Assembly (NCBI GenBank): GCA_016711925.1
Contig: JADJSA010000017.1
Location: 1 to 64,000, forward strand
Direction of reading: 5' to 3'
DNA: 64,000 bases
From: Candidatus Methylophosphatis haderslevensis
GTDB taxonomy: Bacteria; Pseudomonadota; Gammaproteobacteria; Burkholderiales; Rhodocyclaceae
This document shows, one piece after another, positions 46,330-56,790 of the stretch. The position numbers were made by a program, and so were the translations under genes. Position 1 is the first letter of the stretch. Every line of letters begins with the position of its first letter. Under the pieces are notes generated by a model. That model saw only the letters and a list, made by a program, of their open reading frames with translations, had not been told where the DNA came from and ran no database searches.

Positions 46330-47818
46330 ATGCACAAACGTTGGCTGATCGTCGCCTGCACCGTAGCGCTGTTGGCCGGCTGCGCGACCGTGACCAACCC
46401 GGTCAGCGGCGAGCGCGAACGCGCCGTGATGGACGAAAGCAGCGAAGTCGCCGAGGGTCGCAAGGCGCATGAGCAGGTGATCAAGGAGTACACCGTGCTG
46501 GCCAACCCGCCCCTACAGGCCTACGTCAACGAGATCGGCCAGCGGTTTGCCAGGCAGTCGCACCGCCAGCAACTGGAATGGCACTTCACGGTGCTCGACA
46601 GCCCCGAGGTCAATGCCTTCGCGCTGCCCGGCGGCTACATCTATGTGACGCGCGGCATCATGGCTTATCTGGACAGCGAAGCGGATCTGGCGGCGGTGAT
46701 CGGACACGAAATCGGCCACGTGACGGCACGCCACAGCGCACAGCGGGCCACGCGGCAGCAGGTGGCAAGCATCGGCGTGGTCGCCGCGACCATACTGGGC
46801 GCGGTGGTCGAGGGGGTTACCAGCATCGGCGGCGCCGGGCAGATGGCCAGCCAGGCTTCGCAGGGCGTCGCCGCCGGCTACGTCGCCTCCTACAGCCGCG
46901 ACCAGGAATCGCAGGCCGATCGGCTGGGCGCCGAGTACCTGTCGCGCGTCAACCTCGATCCGAAGAAGATGGTCGACGTCATCGGCGTTCTGTAGAACCA
47001 GGAACAGTACGCCGAGGAGAGCGCGCGCGCCGAGGGCCGCACGCCGCAGCCACGCGCCAACTGGCTGGCGTCGCACCCGAGCAATGACAAACGGCTGGAG
47101 GACATCCGCCAGATCGCCAGCCAGTACAAGGGCAACTATGCCGATGACGGCCGCGGCCGCTACCTGCAGGCTATCAACGGCGTTCCCTTCGGCGAAAGCC
47201 GCGAACAGGGGGTGACCCGCGGGCGCAATTTCTACCACGAGCCGCTGGGAATTGCGCTGACCGCGCCTGAGGGCTGGAAAATCCAGAACGAGGCGGACGC
47301 CATCACGGTGGTCAATCCGGCGGGCGATGCCGGCCTGGTCGTCAGCGTGGCCCCGCCCAAGGCCGGCGCTACGCACGAGGAGATCATCCGCAACGTTCTG
47401 CAGCCCGAGCAGGGGCGCGCGACCAACCTGGCGCTGGGCAGTTTGCCGGCCACCCACTTCACCGGCCAGCGCAAAAAACAAGCAGGGGCAGACCCAGGCA
47501 GTCGAAGCCACCGTGGTCAGCGGCCCGAAGCAGCAGAACTACCTGCTGCTCTACGGCGCCAAGGACGAGGCGGCGCTGCAGCGCGCGCGGACGCGCATCC
47601 AGGAAGCGGAAGCCTCGTTCCGCCCGCTCGGCAATGCCGATCTTGCCGCAGCCCGCCCGTGGGCGCTCAGGACGATCGCCCTGCCGCGTGGCGGCTTTGC
47701 GCAACTCGCCCGGCAATCGCCGCTGGGTGCCAACGCCGAAGCGCAACTGCGGCTGATCAACGGCTTTTACGCCGGCGGCCAGCCGCAGACCGGTCAACCG
47801 GTGAAAGTGATCGAGTAG
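46330..47818 (+). pseudogene. M48-family metalloprotease lipoprotein, nonsense mutation plus frameshift
   Basis: A lipoprotein signal (LLAGCATV lipobox, Cys about 18) and an M48 domain with zinc motif GHEIGHVTARHSA (about 140) are intact. Codon 222 is TAG (46993-46995) where the frame would continue (AAG would fit). The same frame then encodes NQEQYAEESARAEGR and further conserved sequence until a shift in an A6 run near 47475. The true C-terminus ends at 47818. As sequenced the product is 221 aa. Relatives (BepA/LoiP-like) do outer-membrane protein quality control. Confidence 0.85.
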
Positions 47819-47855
47819 CGCGCGCCGCGACGGGCCGCGCCCGCCCGCAAATGCA

Positions 47856-47899
47856 TCGTCCCCGGTTCTGCGCCTGAGGCTGCGCAGAACCGGGGACGA
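47856..47899. repeat. 18-bp perfect inverted repeat between convergent genes
   Basis: TCGTCCCCGGTTCTGCGC and its inverse flank an 8-nt centre. It lies between M48 and ppdK, which converge, and would form a stable hairpin on either strand. T-runs are absent, so it may be a REP-like dispersed palindrome or a bidirectional terminator. Confidence 0.75.
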
Positions 47900-47930
47900 A
47901 TCCTTCAGACTCCCGTCTGGCGACGGATCG

Positions 47931-50662
47931 TCAGCCTCGTTTTCGATAGCCGCCTGCGCTGCGGCCAGCCGGGCGATCGGCACCCGGAACGGCGAGCAGC
48001 TCACGTAGTCGAGACCGCTGCGGTGGAAGAACTCGATCGATGCCGGGTCGCCTCCGTGCTCCCCGCACACGCCCAGCTTGATGTCAGGGCGTGACTTCCT
48101 GCCCTTCTCGACCGCCATCTGGACCAGCAGGCCGACGCCCTTCTGGTCGATCGACTGGAACGGATCGCGCTCGTACATGCCGTCCTTCAGGTAGCTCGGC
48201 AGGAACTTGCCCGAGTCGTCGCGCGAAAAGCCCATCGTCATCTGGGTCAGATCGTTGGTGCCGAACGAGAAGAACTGTGCCTGGCCGCCGATGCTGTCGG
48301 CGATCAGGGCGGCGCGCGGGGTCTCGATCATGGTGCCGAGCAGGTAGTCGAGCTGTTCGCCGCGCTGGGCGAAAACGTCGGCCGCCGTCTGCCGGATGAC
48401 CTTGGCCTGGGCGTTGAATTCGCGCACCGTGCCGACCAGCGGAATCATGATCTCGGCCTTGACGTCGATGCCCTTGGCCTTCATGTTGAGGCCGGCCTCG
48501 AGGATCGCCCGCGTCTGCATCTCGGTGATCTCGGGGTAGGTGATGCCGAGGCGGCAGCCGCGGTGGCCCATCATCGGGTTGAACTCGTGCAGATCGTCGA
48601 CCCGCATCTTGATCACGCCCAGCGGAACGTTCATCTCGTGGGCCATGATTTTCTGGTTGGCCTCATCGTGCGGCACGAACTCGTGCAGCGGCGGATCGAG
48701 CAGGCGGATGGTGACCGGTAGCCCGTTCATTTCGCGGAAGATGCCCTCGAAATCGCTGCGCTGCATCGGCAACAGTTTGGCCAGCGCCTTGCGCCGCCCG
48801 GCTTCGTCTTCGGCCAGAATCATCTCGCGCACGGCACGGATGCGATCGCCCTGGAAGAACATGTGCTCGGTACGGCACAGGCCGATGCCCCTGGCCCCGA
48901 ACGCGCGGGCGACCTTGGCATCTTCCGGCGTGTCGGCGTTGGCGCGCACGCCGAGCTTCTTGAAGCGGTCGGCCAGATCCATCAGCGCGCCGAAGTCGCC
49001 GGTGAGTTCCGCTTCCTTGGTCGTCACCTGACCTTCGTAGACCTCGCCGGTCGAGCCGTCGAGCGAAATCCATTCGCCTTCCTTGTAGGTCTTGCCGCCG
49101 ACCGACATGCTGCGCGCATGGTAATCGACGTGCACCGTGCCGGCGCCGGAAATGCAGCACTTGCCCATGCCGCGTGCCACCACAGCGGCGTGCGATGTCA
49201 TGCCGCCGCGGGCGGTCAGGATGCCCTGGGCGACGCTCATGCCGCGCAAATCTTCGGGCGAGGTTTCCTGGCGCACCAGGATCACGGCCTTGCCCTTTCT
49301 CACCCATTCCTCGGCTTCATCGGCAAAGAAAACGATCTGTCCCGAGGCCGCACCGGGCGAAGCCGGCAGGCCATGGGCGATCGCCTTTGCGCTCTTGATG
49401 GCGGCGGGGTCGAACACCGGGTGCAACAGTTCGTTCAGGCGCTCCGGACTGACCCGGCGCAGCGCTTCCTTCTTGTCGATGATGCCCTGGCGCAGCATTT
49501 CCATCGCGATGCGCACCATCGCCGAACCGGTGCGCTTGCCGTTGCGGGTCTGCAGCATCCACAGGCGGCCTTCCTGGATGGTGAATTCGATGTCCTGCAT
49601 GTCCGAGTAGTGCTTTTCGAGCTTCTTCTCGGCCGCCACCAGTTGCTGGTAGATATCGGGCATCAGTTCTTCGAGCGACGGGAACTTGGTGCGCCGCTCG
49701 TCTTCGCTGACCTGCGCCAGCTTGGCCCAGCGGCGCGAACCTTCGAGCGTCACCTGCTGCGGCGTGCGGATGCCGGCGACGACGTCTTCACCCTGCGCGT
49801 TGATCAGGAATTCGCCGTTGAACAGGTCTTCGCCGGTACCCGCATCGCGGGTGAAGGCAACGCCGGTGCCGCTGTGGTCGCCGAGGTTGCCGAACACCAT
49901 CGCCTGCACGTTCACCGCGGTACCCCAGGACTCGGGAATGTCGTTCAACTCGCGATAGACCTTGGCGCGGTCGTTGTTCCAACTCTGGAACACCGCCATC
50001 ACGGCGCCCCACAACTGCTCCCACGGATCGGTCGGGAACTCGCGGCCGACGCGGGCGCGGATCAGGCCCTTGAAGCGCTGCACCAGTTCCTTCAGGTCAT
50101 TGGTGTCGAGTTCGGTATCGAGCTGGACGCCCTTCTTCTCCTTGACCGCGTCGATGACCACCTCGAACGGATCGTGATCTTCCTTGGATACCGGCTTGAG
50201 GCCCATGACCACGTCGCCGTACATCTGCACGAAACGGCGGTAGGAGTCCCAGGCGAATCGTTCGTTACCGGCCTTGCGCGCCAGCCCGGCCACCGCCTCG
50301 TCATTGAGGCCGAGGTTGAGGATGGTGTCCATCATGCCGGGCATCGAGGCGCGCGAACCCGAGCGCACCGACAGAAGCAGCGGATCGGACGCATCGCCGA
50401 ACTTCTTGCCCATTTCCTGCTCGACGAACGCGACGCCCTTGAGCATTTCGGCCTCGATCAGCTTGACCACGGCATCCTGGCCTTTTTCGGTGTAGACCGT
50501 GCACGCCTCGGTGCAAATCGTGAATCCGGACGGCACCGCAATTCCCAGGCGACACATTTCCGCAAGGTTGGCACCCTTGCCTCCGAGGAGATTCTTCATC
50601 TTGGCGTCCCCGTCGGTTCGGGCGGCACCAAACACATAGATGTTCTTGGTTTCAGTTGGCAT
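47931..50662 (-). CDS. ppdK: Pyruvate, phosphate dikinase
   Basis: About 910 aa, interconverting pyruvate + ATP + Pi with PEP + AMP + PPi. The N-terminal ATP-grasp domain has NLLGGKGANLAEM, the swivelling domain has the phosphohistidine GGMTSHAAVVARGMGKC (about 455), and the C-terminal PEP barrel has the Cys of GVCGEHGGDP. The annotated end assumes one base missing in the GAAAAC run near 47942, which gives TGA at 47931. Without it the frame runs on to 47459 with no family similarity. No kinase/phosphatase regulator gene is adjacent. Confidence 0.93.
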
Positions 50663-51681
50663 AAGTACCTCGCGGGTGATAAGGCAAGGAAAGGACGCTT
50701 CGCGCGACATGCCCGAACCGCCCACGGAATTGATGACGCGGAAACCCACACCGCGACACCGTGACTTCGCGCCCCTGCCGGTGCGACCGGCAACGAACGA
50801 CAATGCAATTACTGATCGACGATGAGATGCTCTGCGCCTCCGTCGCGGCTGCATCGCTCCGGCATTGAGCCAGACGCTATGCCGACACTGTTCAAACCAA
50901 CCGGCCGCATCGCCCTGCCCTCGCGGCAGGCCAAGCGGTGGATGCTGTCGCCAACACGCCCCGCCGCAGCGGCTTGCGCAATGGCGTAACGCCGGGACCA
51001 AGCACCGCCCGCACTTCACCGGAAATGACTGGCGACGATTGAAGCCCGGCGTCGGCCGCAATGTCGATTGCGAACCGGCCCGCTGCCACAGGTTGAGGAT
51101 TTTGAAGCTCGTGACTTCGTGTTTTTGTTGGCGGCCCGCATCTGCTCTGGCGCTGCCCGGACACCGAGGTGCCCTGCCTCATTGCTGCCAGCGCGGATAC
51201 GACCCGTGAGCTTGACGCGTAAATCTCACTCCCCCGCTAAGTATTGGGGGTTCGGGCGTGGGCGTCAACTGTCGGCGTTTTCGGCGCGGTTCAGATCCGC
51301 GCGATTTCGACCGGCTGCCCAGCCGCCGCGCCGCATGCCCGGCGATTGCGCCGGAACTTGCCAACCCGATCGGCATGAGGGTACGTCGATGCGCTGGCCG
51401 CCTGCTGCGCGGGCGCCGGCCGGCGCTCGCCGGTGCCCGCCCGCCGGGCATTTCCGTCCTGCCGATATGAGCGGGGATTGTTCCGTCGGCACCGGGCAGC
51501 GAGCGCGCTGCAAGCAAGCGACGGTTGACCGGGACGGACAAACCCGAAATACTCGCGTTCGCGCTATGGAATTGACGGATTGGACCGTTTCGGTCGTTGC
51601 GACCGCGCAACGAACCCGGCTCGGGGGGCCGTCAGTCCCGCTGGCAAGCGACGTTTTCTTCTCACCTCCACTGGAGTCAAC
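50663..51681. other. Intergenic region between ppdK and eno (about 1 kb)
   Basis: No open frame here shows recognisable protein character, start site or domain; the longest ones run into eno or ppdK in the wrong frame. The only supported element is the candidate eno promoter near 51525-51553. The region may hold decayed sequence, but I cannot identify it. Confidence 0.6.
51525..51553 (+). promoter_or_regulatory. Candidate eno promoter
   Basis: TTGACC (51525-51530), a 17-nt spacer and AATACT (51548-51553) lie about 130 nt upstream of eno. A good sigma70 match. Confidence 0.6.
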
Positions 51682-52971
51682 ATGGCAAAGATCACGAAGG
51701 TCATAGGACGGCAAATTCTCGATTCCCGCGGCAATCCCACGGTTGAAGTCGACGTTGTCCTCGACGACGGTTTCGTCGCGCGGGCCGCTGTGCCGAGCGG
51801 CGCTTCCACCGGCGAGTATGAGGCATGCGAGTTGCGCGACGGGGACAAGAAAAAGTACGTCGGCAAGGGCGTGACCAAGGCTGTCGAAAACGTCAATACC
51901 CGGATCGCCAAGCTGCTCAAGGGCAAGGATCCGCTCGACCAGAAGGGACTCGACCAGGCGATGATCGATCTCGACGGCACCGCCAACAAGAACAGCCTGG
52001 GTGCCAATGCAATTCTCGGCGCCTCGATGGGCATCTGCGTGGCCGGCGCCCACGTGTCGGGCATACCGGTGTGGAAATACATCGGCAAGCTGCACAAGAA
52101 CCGCAACTTCGTGCTGCCGACGCCGATGGCCAACATCATCAACGGCGGCAAGCACGCCGACAACCTGATCGATTTCCAGGAATTCATGATCATGCCGGTC
52201 GGCGCGCCGTCGTTCTCCGAGGGGCTGCGCTGGATCACCGAGGTGTTCCACACCCTCAAGGGCATCCTGAAGAAAGCCAAGAAGGCCACATCGGTCGGTG
52301 ACGAGGGCGGCTTCGCGCCCGATCTGACCAACGACCAGGCGCTCGAAGTGGTGATGGAGGCGATCGCCGCCGCCGGTTACAAGGCCGGATCGCAGATCGC
52401 CATCGCGCTCGATTGCGCCTCGTCCGAGTTGTTCGACGAAGGCGAGCGCAAGGGCTACAAGTTCTGGAAATCGAATCCGGACAAGTTGTTCACCGCCGAC
52501 CAGATGGTCGAAAAATATGCCGACTGGTGCAAGAAGTATCCGATCGTCTCGATCGAGGACGGCCTCGACCAGAACGACTGGGACGGTTACGTCAAGTTCA
52601 CCAAGGCGATGGGCAAGAAGGTCCAGATCGTCGGCGACGACTTCTTCGTCACCAACACCGATCGCCTGGCCAAGGGCATCAAGATGGATGCCGCCAACGC
52701 GATCCTGATCAAGGTCAACCAGATCGGCACCGTCACCGAAACGCTCAATGCCATCAAGATGGCGCAGAAGGCCGGTTATGGCGTGATCTCCTCGCACCGC
52801 TCGGGCGAGACCGAGGATGCCTTCATCGCCGACCTCGCCGTGGGCACCGGCGCCGGCCAGATCAAGACCGGCAGCCTCTCCCGCACCGACCGCGTGTGCA
52901 AGTACAACCAGCTTCTGCGGATCGAGGAGCAGCTCGGCAACAAGGCCAAGTACCAGGGCAAGATTCGCTGA
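51682..52971 (+). CDS. eno: Enolase (phosphopyruvate hydratase)
   Basis: A 429-aa glycolytic enzyme with motifs GNPTVEVDVVL and GASTGEYEACELRDGD. Metal ligands lie in ALDCASSE, SIEDGLDQNDWDG and GDDFFVTN, the catalytic lysine in AILIKVNQIGT, and the final signature is SHRSGETEDAFIADLAVG. GGAGTCAAC precedes the ATG. With ppdK it connects PEP metabolism, though the genes are divergent and 1 kb apart. Confidence 0.98.
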   Translation: MAKITKVIGRQILDSRGNPTVEVDVVLDDGFVARAAVPSGASTGEYEACELRDGDKKKYVGKGVTKAVENVNTRIAKLLKGKDPLDQKGLDQAMIDLDGTANKNSLGANAILGASMGICVAGAHVSGIPVWKYIGKLHKNRNFVLPTPMANIINGGKHADNLIDFQEFMIMPVGAPSFSEGLRWITEVFHTLKGILKKAKKATSVGDEGGFAPDLTNDQALEVVMEAIAAAGYKAGSQIAIALDCASSELFDEGERKGYKFWKSNPDKLFTADQMVEKYADWCKKYPIVSIEDGLDQNDWDGYVKFTKAMGKKVQIVGDDFFVTNTDRLAKGIKMDAANAILIKVNQIGTVTETLNAIKMAQKAGYGVISSHRSGETEDAFIADLAVGTGAGQIKTGSLSRTDRVCKYNQLLRIEEQLGNKAKYQGKIR

Positions 52972-52995
52972 GGCGATCGCAACGAGAGCTTTTCG

Positions 52996-53023
52996 AGGCC
53001 CGGCGAATGCCGGGCCTTTTTTT
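52996..53023 (+). terminator. Rho-independent terminator after eno
   Basis: AGGCCCGGC and GCCGGGCCT form a 9-bp stem with loop GAAT, followed by seven T. Confidence 0.92.
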
Positions 53024-53196
53024 GGCGCCGCATTTTTCACCGAACTCGGGGCCGGAGGCAGCGTCTACCCGTCCGGCCCGGCGCGTGCATCGCTTGACAG
53101 TGGCAGGGAGCCAGTGCATCGTCCGAGCGCCAAGGACGCCTTGCTCTCCTGCCGTGCGTCGCCCCGTGCAACCGATCAACCGAACCGGAGAACACC

Positions 53197-53637
53197 ATGC
53201 CCCCCAGCGCAATCGACCAGCAAGCCGTCATCGCCACCCTCAACCGCATTCTCGAGGCGGAACTCGCCGGCGTGGTGCGCTACACGCACTACTCCTTCAT
53301 GGTCTATGGCTACGGTCGCATCCCGATCGTTAAATGGCTGCGCGCGCAGGCCGACGAATCGCTGCTGCACGCGCAGGAAGCCGGCGAACTGGTCACCGCG
53401 CTCGGTGGTCATCCGTCGCTGGGGATCGGCAAACTGCTCGAAACGGAACGGCACGACATCGGCGATATCCTGCGCGAGGCGATGGCACACGAGCAGGCGG
53501 CGCTCGCCCTGTATGGCGATCTGTTGCGCCTGGTCGAAGGGCGCGACGTGATGCTCGAGGAATACGCGCGCCAGCAGATCGCGGCCGAGACCCGGCACGT
53601 CAGCGAAGTCGACAAGATGTTGCGCCACCCCGCCTGA
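53197..53637 (+). CDS. Bacterioferritin-like ferritin-fold protein
   Basis: A 146-aa four-helix protein with di-iron-type motifs LEAELAGVVRYTHYSFM (about 22), ADESLLHAQEAGELV (about 50), EAMAHEQAALALYGDL and IAAETRHVSEVDKML. It resembles bacterioferritin, but no clear heme-ligand Met is assigned, so iron storage versus oxidative-stress function is open. GGAGAACACC precedes the ATG. Confidence 0.85.
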   Translation: MPPSAIDQQAVIATLNRILEAELAGVVRYTHYSFMVYGYGRIPIVKWLRAQADESLLHAQEAGELVTALGGHPSLGIGKLLETERHDIGDILREAMAHEQAALALYGDLLRLVEGRDVMLEEYARQQIAAETRHVSEVDKMLRHPA

Positions 53638-53673
53638 TTCGGCGGCCGCAGCGGTTTTCGCCCGCCCGGGCAG

Positions 53674-54750
53674 TCAGCAGCCGATCGACTCCAGCGTGCG
53701 CGAGCGCCAGTCGAGCACGGCGGTGCGCACCGCCATGCGGCCGGCGAGTTCCGGGAACTCCTCGCCGATCACCTGAGCGGCAAATCCCGACAGAAAGCGT
53801 GACTTAAGTTCGGCCCGCGCGCGGTCCACGCCGATCTCGTCGTAGGGCACCGAGGCAAGCAACAGGAAGCCGTCGTCGGGAATGCGGCCGGCCGCCATGT
53901 TGGCGGCGATGATCGCCGCAGCCTTGCGGATCGGGTCCGCCAGATTCGGGCTGTAGGGGCCGATGATCAGCGCCAGATTCGGCGTATGCAGGAAATCGAA
54001 ACCGCGGCCCAGGCAGATCATCCATTCGCGGTGCTCGATGTCGAGCTGGCGCTCGTTGCGCGCCGCCTGCCCGCGCACTTCGGCGATGTGGTCGAGGTTG
54101 CCGAGCAGCAGCGGCAGCAGATCGGCGCGCATGCGCTCGGGCATGTCGGGCAGCAGCACGGTGAGCCGCGGCTCCAGGGTCGTGCGGTCCCACGGGCTCA
54201 GCGTGGAAAGGTCGAGCCGCGCCCCGTTCTCGCCGTGCAGGATCAGCGCGTCCTCGTCGGTCTCGAAACCGCACACCAGCGGGTACACCGTGGCGTGGCC
54301 GGCGCCGAAAATATGCTCGACTTGAGCGCGCACCTCCCGCATGTGGCTGATCGCCGCCTCGGTGTCGAAGCCGAACCCGGCGCAGCCGCGCTGCGGGTCA
54401 CCCCTGGAGAAGTGGTAGGTGATCAGGAACAGCACCCGCCGCCCGGCCGCCACCATGCGCTGCACATGGTGCGCGAGCACCTCGCCAAGGTGCGGCCAGC
54501 CGAGGTCGAACATGCCGCCGAGATTGCGGAAGGGCATCAGGATGCCGGTCGGCGTGTTGGTGGCGACCGGAATGTTGATGCGCCCGTCCATGCACTTGAG
54601 CACGGCGATCGCCGTCGGGTGCTCGGCCAGGTAGCGCTCGCGCGCCAGCCAGGCCTCGGGACTGCGGTACGTCTCGCCGTGGCGGCGTGCCAGATCGAAC
54701 AGCCAGTCGATGCGCTCGGCGATCGGCCGGCGATGGACATCGGAATACAT
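53674..54750 (-). CDS. Carboxysome-shell-carbonic-anhydrase-like (CsoSCA-type) protein
   Basis: A 358-aa protein with a CxDxR motif (LKCMDGRINI, about 53) and a His then Cys spaced like the remaining zinc ligands (TYHFSRGDPQRGCAGF, about 115-126). The arrangement is that of beta/CsoSCA carbonic anhydrases, where Asp-Arg forms the catalytic dyad. No RuBisCO or shell genes are near, and no shell-targeting N-terminus is evident, so it is probably a free cytosolic enzyme or paralogue. Activity is inferred only. Confidence 0.75.
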   Translation of the reverse strand: MYSDVHRRPIAERIDWLFDLARRHGETYRSPEAWLARERYLAEHPTAIAVLKCMDGRINIPVATNTPTGILMPFRNLGGMFDLGWPHLGEVLAHHVQRMVAAGRRVLFLITYHFSRGDPQRGCAGFGFDTEAAISHMREVRAQVEHIFGAGHATVYPLVCGFETDEDALILHGENGARLDLSTLSPWDRTTLEPRLTVLLPDMPERMRADLLPLLLGNLDHIAEVRGQAARNERQLDIEHREWMICLGRGFDFLHTPNLALIIGPYSPNLADPIRKAAAIIAANMAAGRIPDDGFLLLASVPYDEIGVDRARAELKSRFLSGFAAQVIGEEFPELAGRMAVRTAVLDWRSRTLESIGC

Positions 54751-55120
54751 CGTCCCCCCTCCTGCTGTTCTTCGGCGTGCGGCGGCGGCCCGCAATGTGG
54801 GTTCCAGCATACCCGAGCCCGCCCGACGGCGCGAGAGCGGCCGACTACGCTGCAACCGACACGCAACCGCGCCGGCGCCGCACCGTATCGAGCCGCAAGC
54901 GGCGTCCCCGGCGATCGCAGCAATCGATAACGCACGCCGACCAGGCCACCTCTGAAAGGCGCATGGATGCTGGATCGCAGGCCGGCATGGCCCGATATCG
55001 CCATTCCACGCGGGTTGCAGCCTTGCCATGCCGGAGATCGCCTGCAGATGCGGCTTGCAGGCCGGCGGTGCGGCGCCGAGTCGATCGCCGCAGCCATTCA
55101 CCCGACGCCTGCCGCCGCGC
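54751..55120. other. Intergenic region (370 bp)
   Basis: Lies between the start of the carbonic-anhydrase-like gene and the end of the polyphosphate:AMP phosphotransferase gene. I see no gene or clear promoter, only GC-rich spacer with shadow frames. Confidence 0.6.
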
Positions 55121-56611
55121 CTAACTCGACATCGCCTGCTCCAGCCGGTCGCGCAGGGTGCGCAGCACCTTGATGCGGGCGTAATACTTGTTGTCGGCCT
55201 CGACCAGCGTCCACGGCGCGATCTCGGTGCTGGTGCGGTCGACCATGTCGCACACGGCGCTTTCGTAGTCTTGCCAGCGCTCGCGGTTGCGCCAGTCTTC
55301 GGCGGTGATCTTGAAGCGCTTGAAGCGCGTGGTTTCGCGCTCTTTGAAGCGGCGCAGCTGTTCCTCCGCGCTGATGACGAGCCAGAACTTCACCAGGATC
55401 GAGCCGTGGCGCACAAGCTGGTCTTCGTAGTCGTTGATTTCGGCGTAGGCGCGCATCCAGTCGGCTTCGCTGCAGAAGCCTTCGACGCGCTCGACCAGCA
55501 CGCGGCCGTACCACGAGCGGTCGAAGATGGTGACCCAGCCGTTGCGCGGCACGTTGCGCCAGAAGCGCCACAGGTAGGGCTGGGCCTTCTCTTCCTCGGT
55601 GGGCGCGGCGATCGGCACCACGCGATACTGGCGCGCATCGAGCGCGCCGGTGATGCGGCGGATGGTGCCGCCCTTGCCCGCGGCGTCGCGCCCCTCGAAC
55701 ACCACGATCATCGGACGTTCGCGGAACTCCGGCCTGCGCGTGAGCATGGCGAAGCTGCCTTGCAGCTTTTCCAGTTGCCGGTCGAATTCCTTCTTGGTCA
55801 GCGCCTGATCGAGCTTGAGGGTGTTGATCAGATTCACGGTATCGGACTTCGCCGGCAGCGGCGCCGCCGCGCTCACGAGTTGCTTGGCGCCGAGGGCCTC
55901 GATATCGAGGCGCTTGCGCAGCGCTTCGAGCACGGTGCGGCCGACGCTGATCGTGCGGTAGCAGGGATCGGCCCCGGCGACCACGATCCACGGCGCATGC
56001 GCGGTGCTGGTCAGGCGCAACACGTGCTCGGCGACGTCGCGAAATTTGTCGTAGCGCTTGTGGTTTTCCCAGTCGGCCTTGGTGACGCGCCAGCGGGTGC
56101 TCGGGTCCTTGGCCAGCAGCTTGAAACGCTGCGCCTGTTCGTCCTTGGACAGATGAAACCAGAACTTGAGGATCAGCGTGCCTTCGCGCGCCAGCATCGC
56201 CTCGAACCGGTTGATCTCGCCCACCTGCTGGTTGAGTTCCGACAGCTTGATCTGCTTGGTCGCCCGAGCCTGGATCGGCCCGCCGTTCCAGTTGTGGAAC
56301 AGGATGCCGATCTTGCCCTTGGGCGGCAGCGCGCGCCAGAATCGCCACATGTAGGGGCGCTCGTATTCCTCGTCGGACGGATCGCCGAAGGCGTAGGTCA
56401 GAACGTGGCGCGGGTCCAGCCAGCCGGCCAGTTCGTTGACGGTTTCGCCGCGCCCGGAGCCCTCGACGCCGTTGATCAGGATCAGCACCGAAAACGCCTT
56501 CAACTGCCCGACGTCATACTGCGCATCGAGCAGGTCAGCGCGCAGCGCGGGGACGATCTCCTTGTAGGTTTTCCGGTCGATCGTGTGGCCGAGTTCGGCC
56601 GACTCGAACAT
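55121..56611 (-). CDS. pap: Polyphosphate:AMP phosphotransferase (PPK2 class II)
   Basis: A 496-aa two-domain PPK2 enzyme that phosphorylates AMP to ADP with polyphosphate. The C-terminal domain has an intact Walker A (FEGRDAAGKGGTIRRI, about 300) and lid residues (DRSWYGRVLVERVEGF). The N-terminal domain has a degenerate loop (NGVEGSGRGETVNEL, about 48), as in characterised two-domain enzymes where only the second domain is active. GGGGG lies before the ATG. It suggests use of stored polyphosphate. Confidence 0.95.
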   Translation of the reverse strand: MFESAELGHTIDRKTYKEIVPALRADLLDAQYDVGQLKAFSVLILINGVEGSGRGETVNELAGWLDPRHVLTYAFGDPSDEEYERPYMWRFWRALPPKGKIGILFHNWNGGPIQARATKQIKLSELNQQVGEINRFEAMLAREGTLILKFWFHLSKDEQAQRFKLLAKDPSTRWRVTKADWENHKRYDKFRDVAEHVLRLTSTAHAPWIVVAGADPCYRTISVGRTVLEALRKRLDIEALGAKQLVSAAAPLPAKSDTVNLINTLKLDQALTKKEFDRQLEKLQGSFAMLTRRPEFRERPMIVVFEGRDAAGKGGTIRRITGALDARQYRVVPIAAPTEEEKAQPYLWRFWRNVPRNGWVTIFDRSWYGRVLVERVEGFCSEADWMRAYAEINDYEDQLVRHGSILVKFWLVISAEEQLRRFKERETTRFKRFKITAEDWRNRERWQDYESAVCDMVDRTSTEIAPWTLVEADNKYYARIKVLRTLRDRLEQAMSS

Positions 56612-56790
56612 GGTGTGCCCCCTTTCGACGGTGCGGCAAGCGGCGCCTGCCTGGCGCCCGCACTTCCCCCACCCGACGTCCAATCTATGACAATTCCGAT
56701 TGTCCTGTCCACCGCCGACATGGACCGGCCGCGGGCGCGGACTTGCCGCAAACGCAATCGCCGCGCAAAATCGGGGTCAGGAGGTTGCTC

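Noticed and set aside
48863..50764. 633-aa plus-strand frame opposite ppdK
   Set aside because: Antisense shadow of the dikinase.
51068..51706. 212-aa frame running into eno
   Set aside because: It overlaps the enolase start in the wrong frame and has an Arg/Pro-rich shadow composition.
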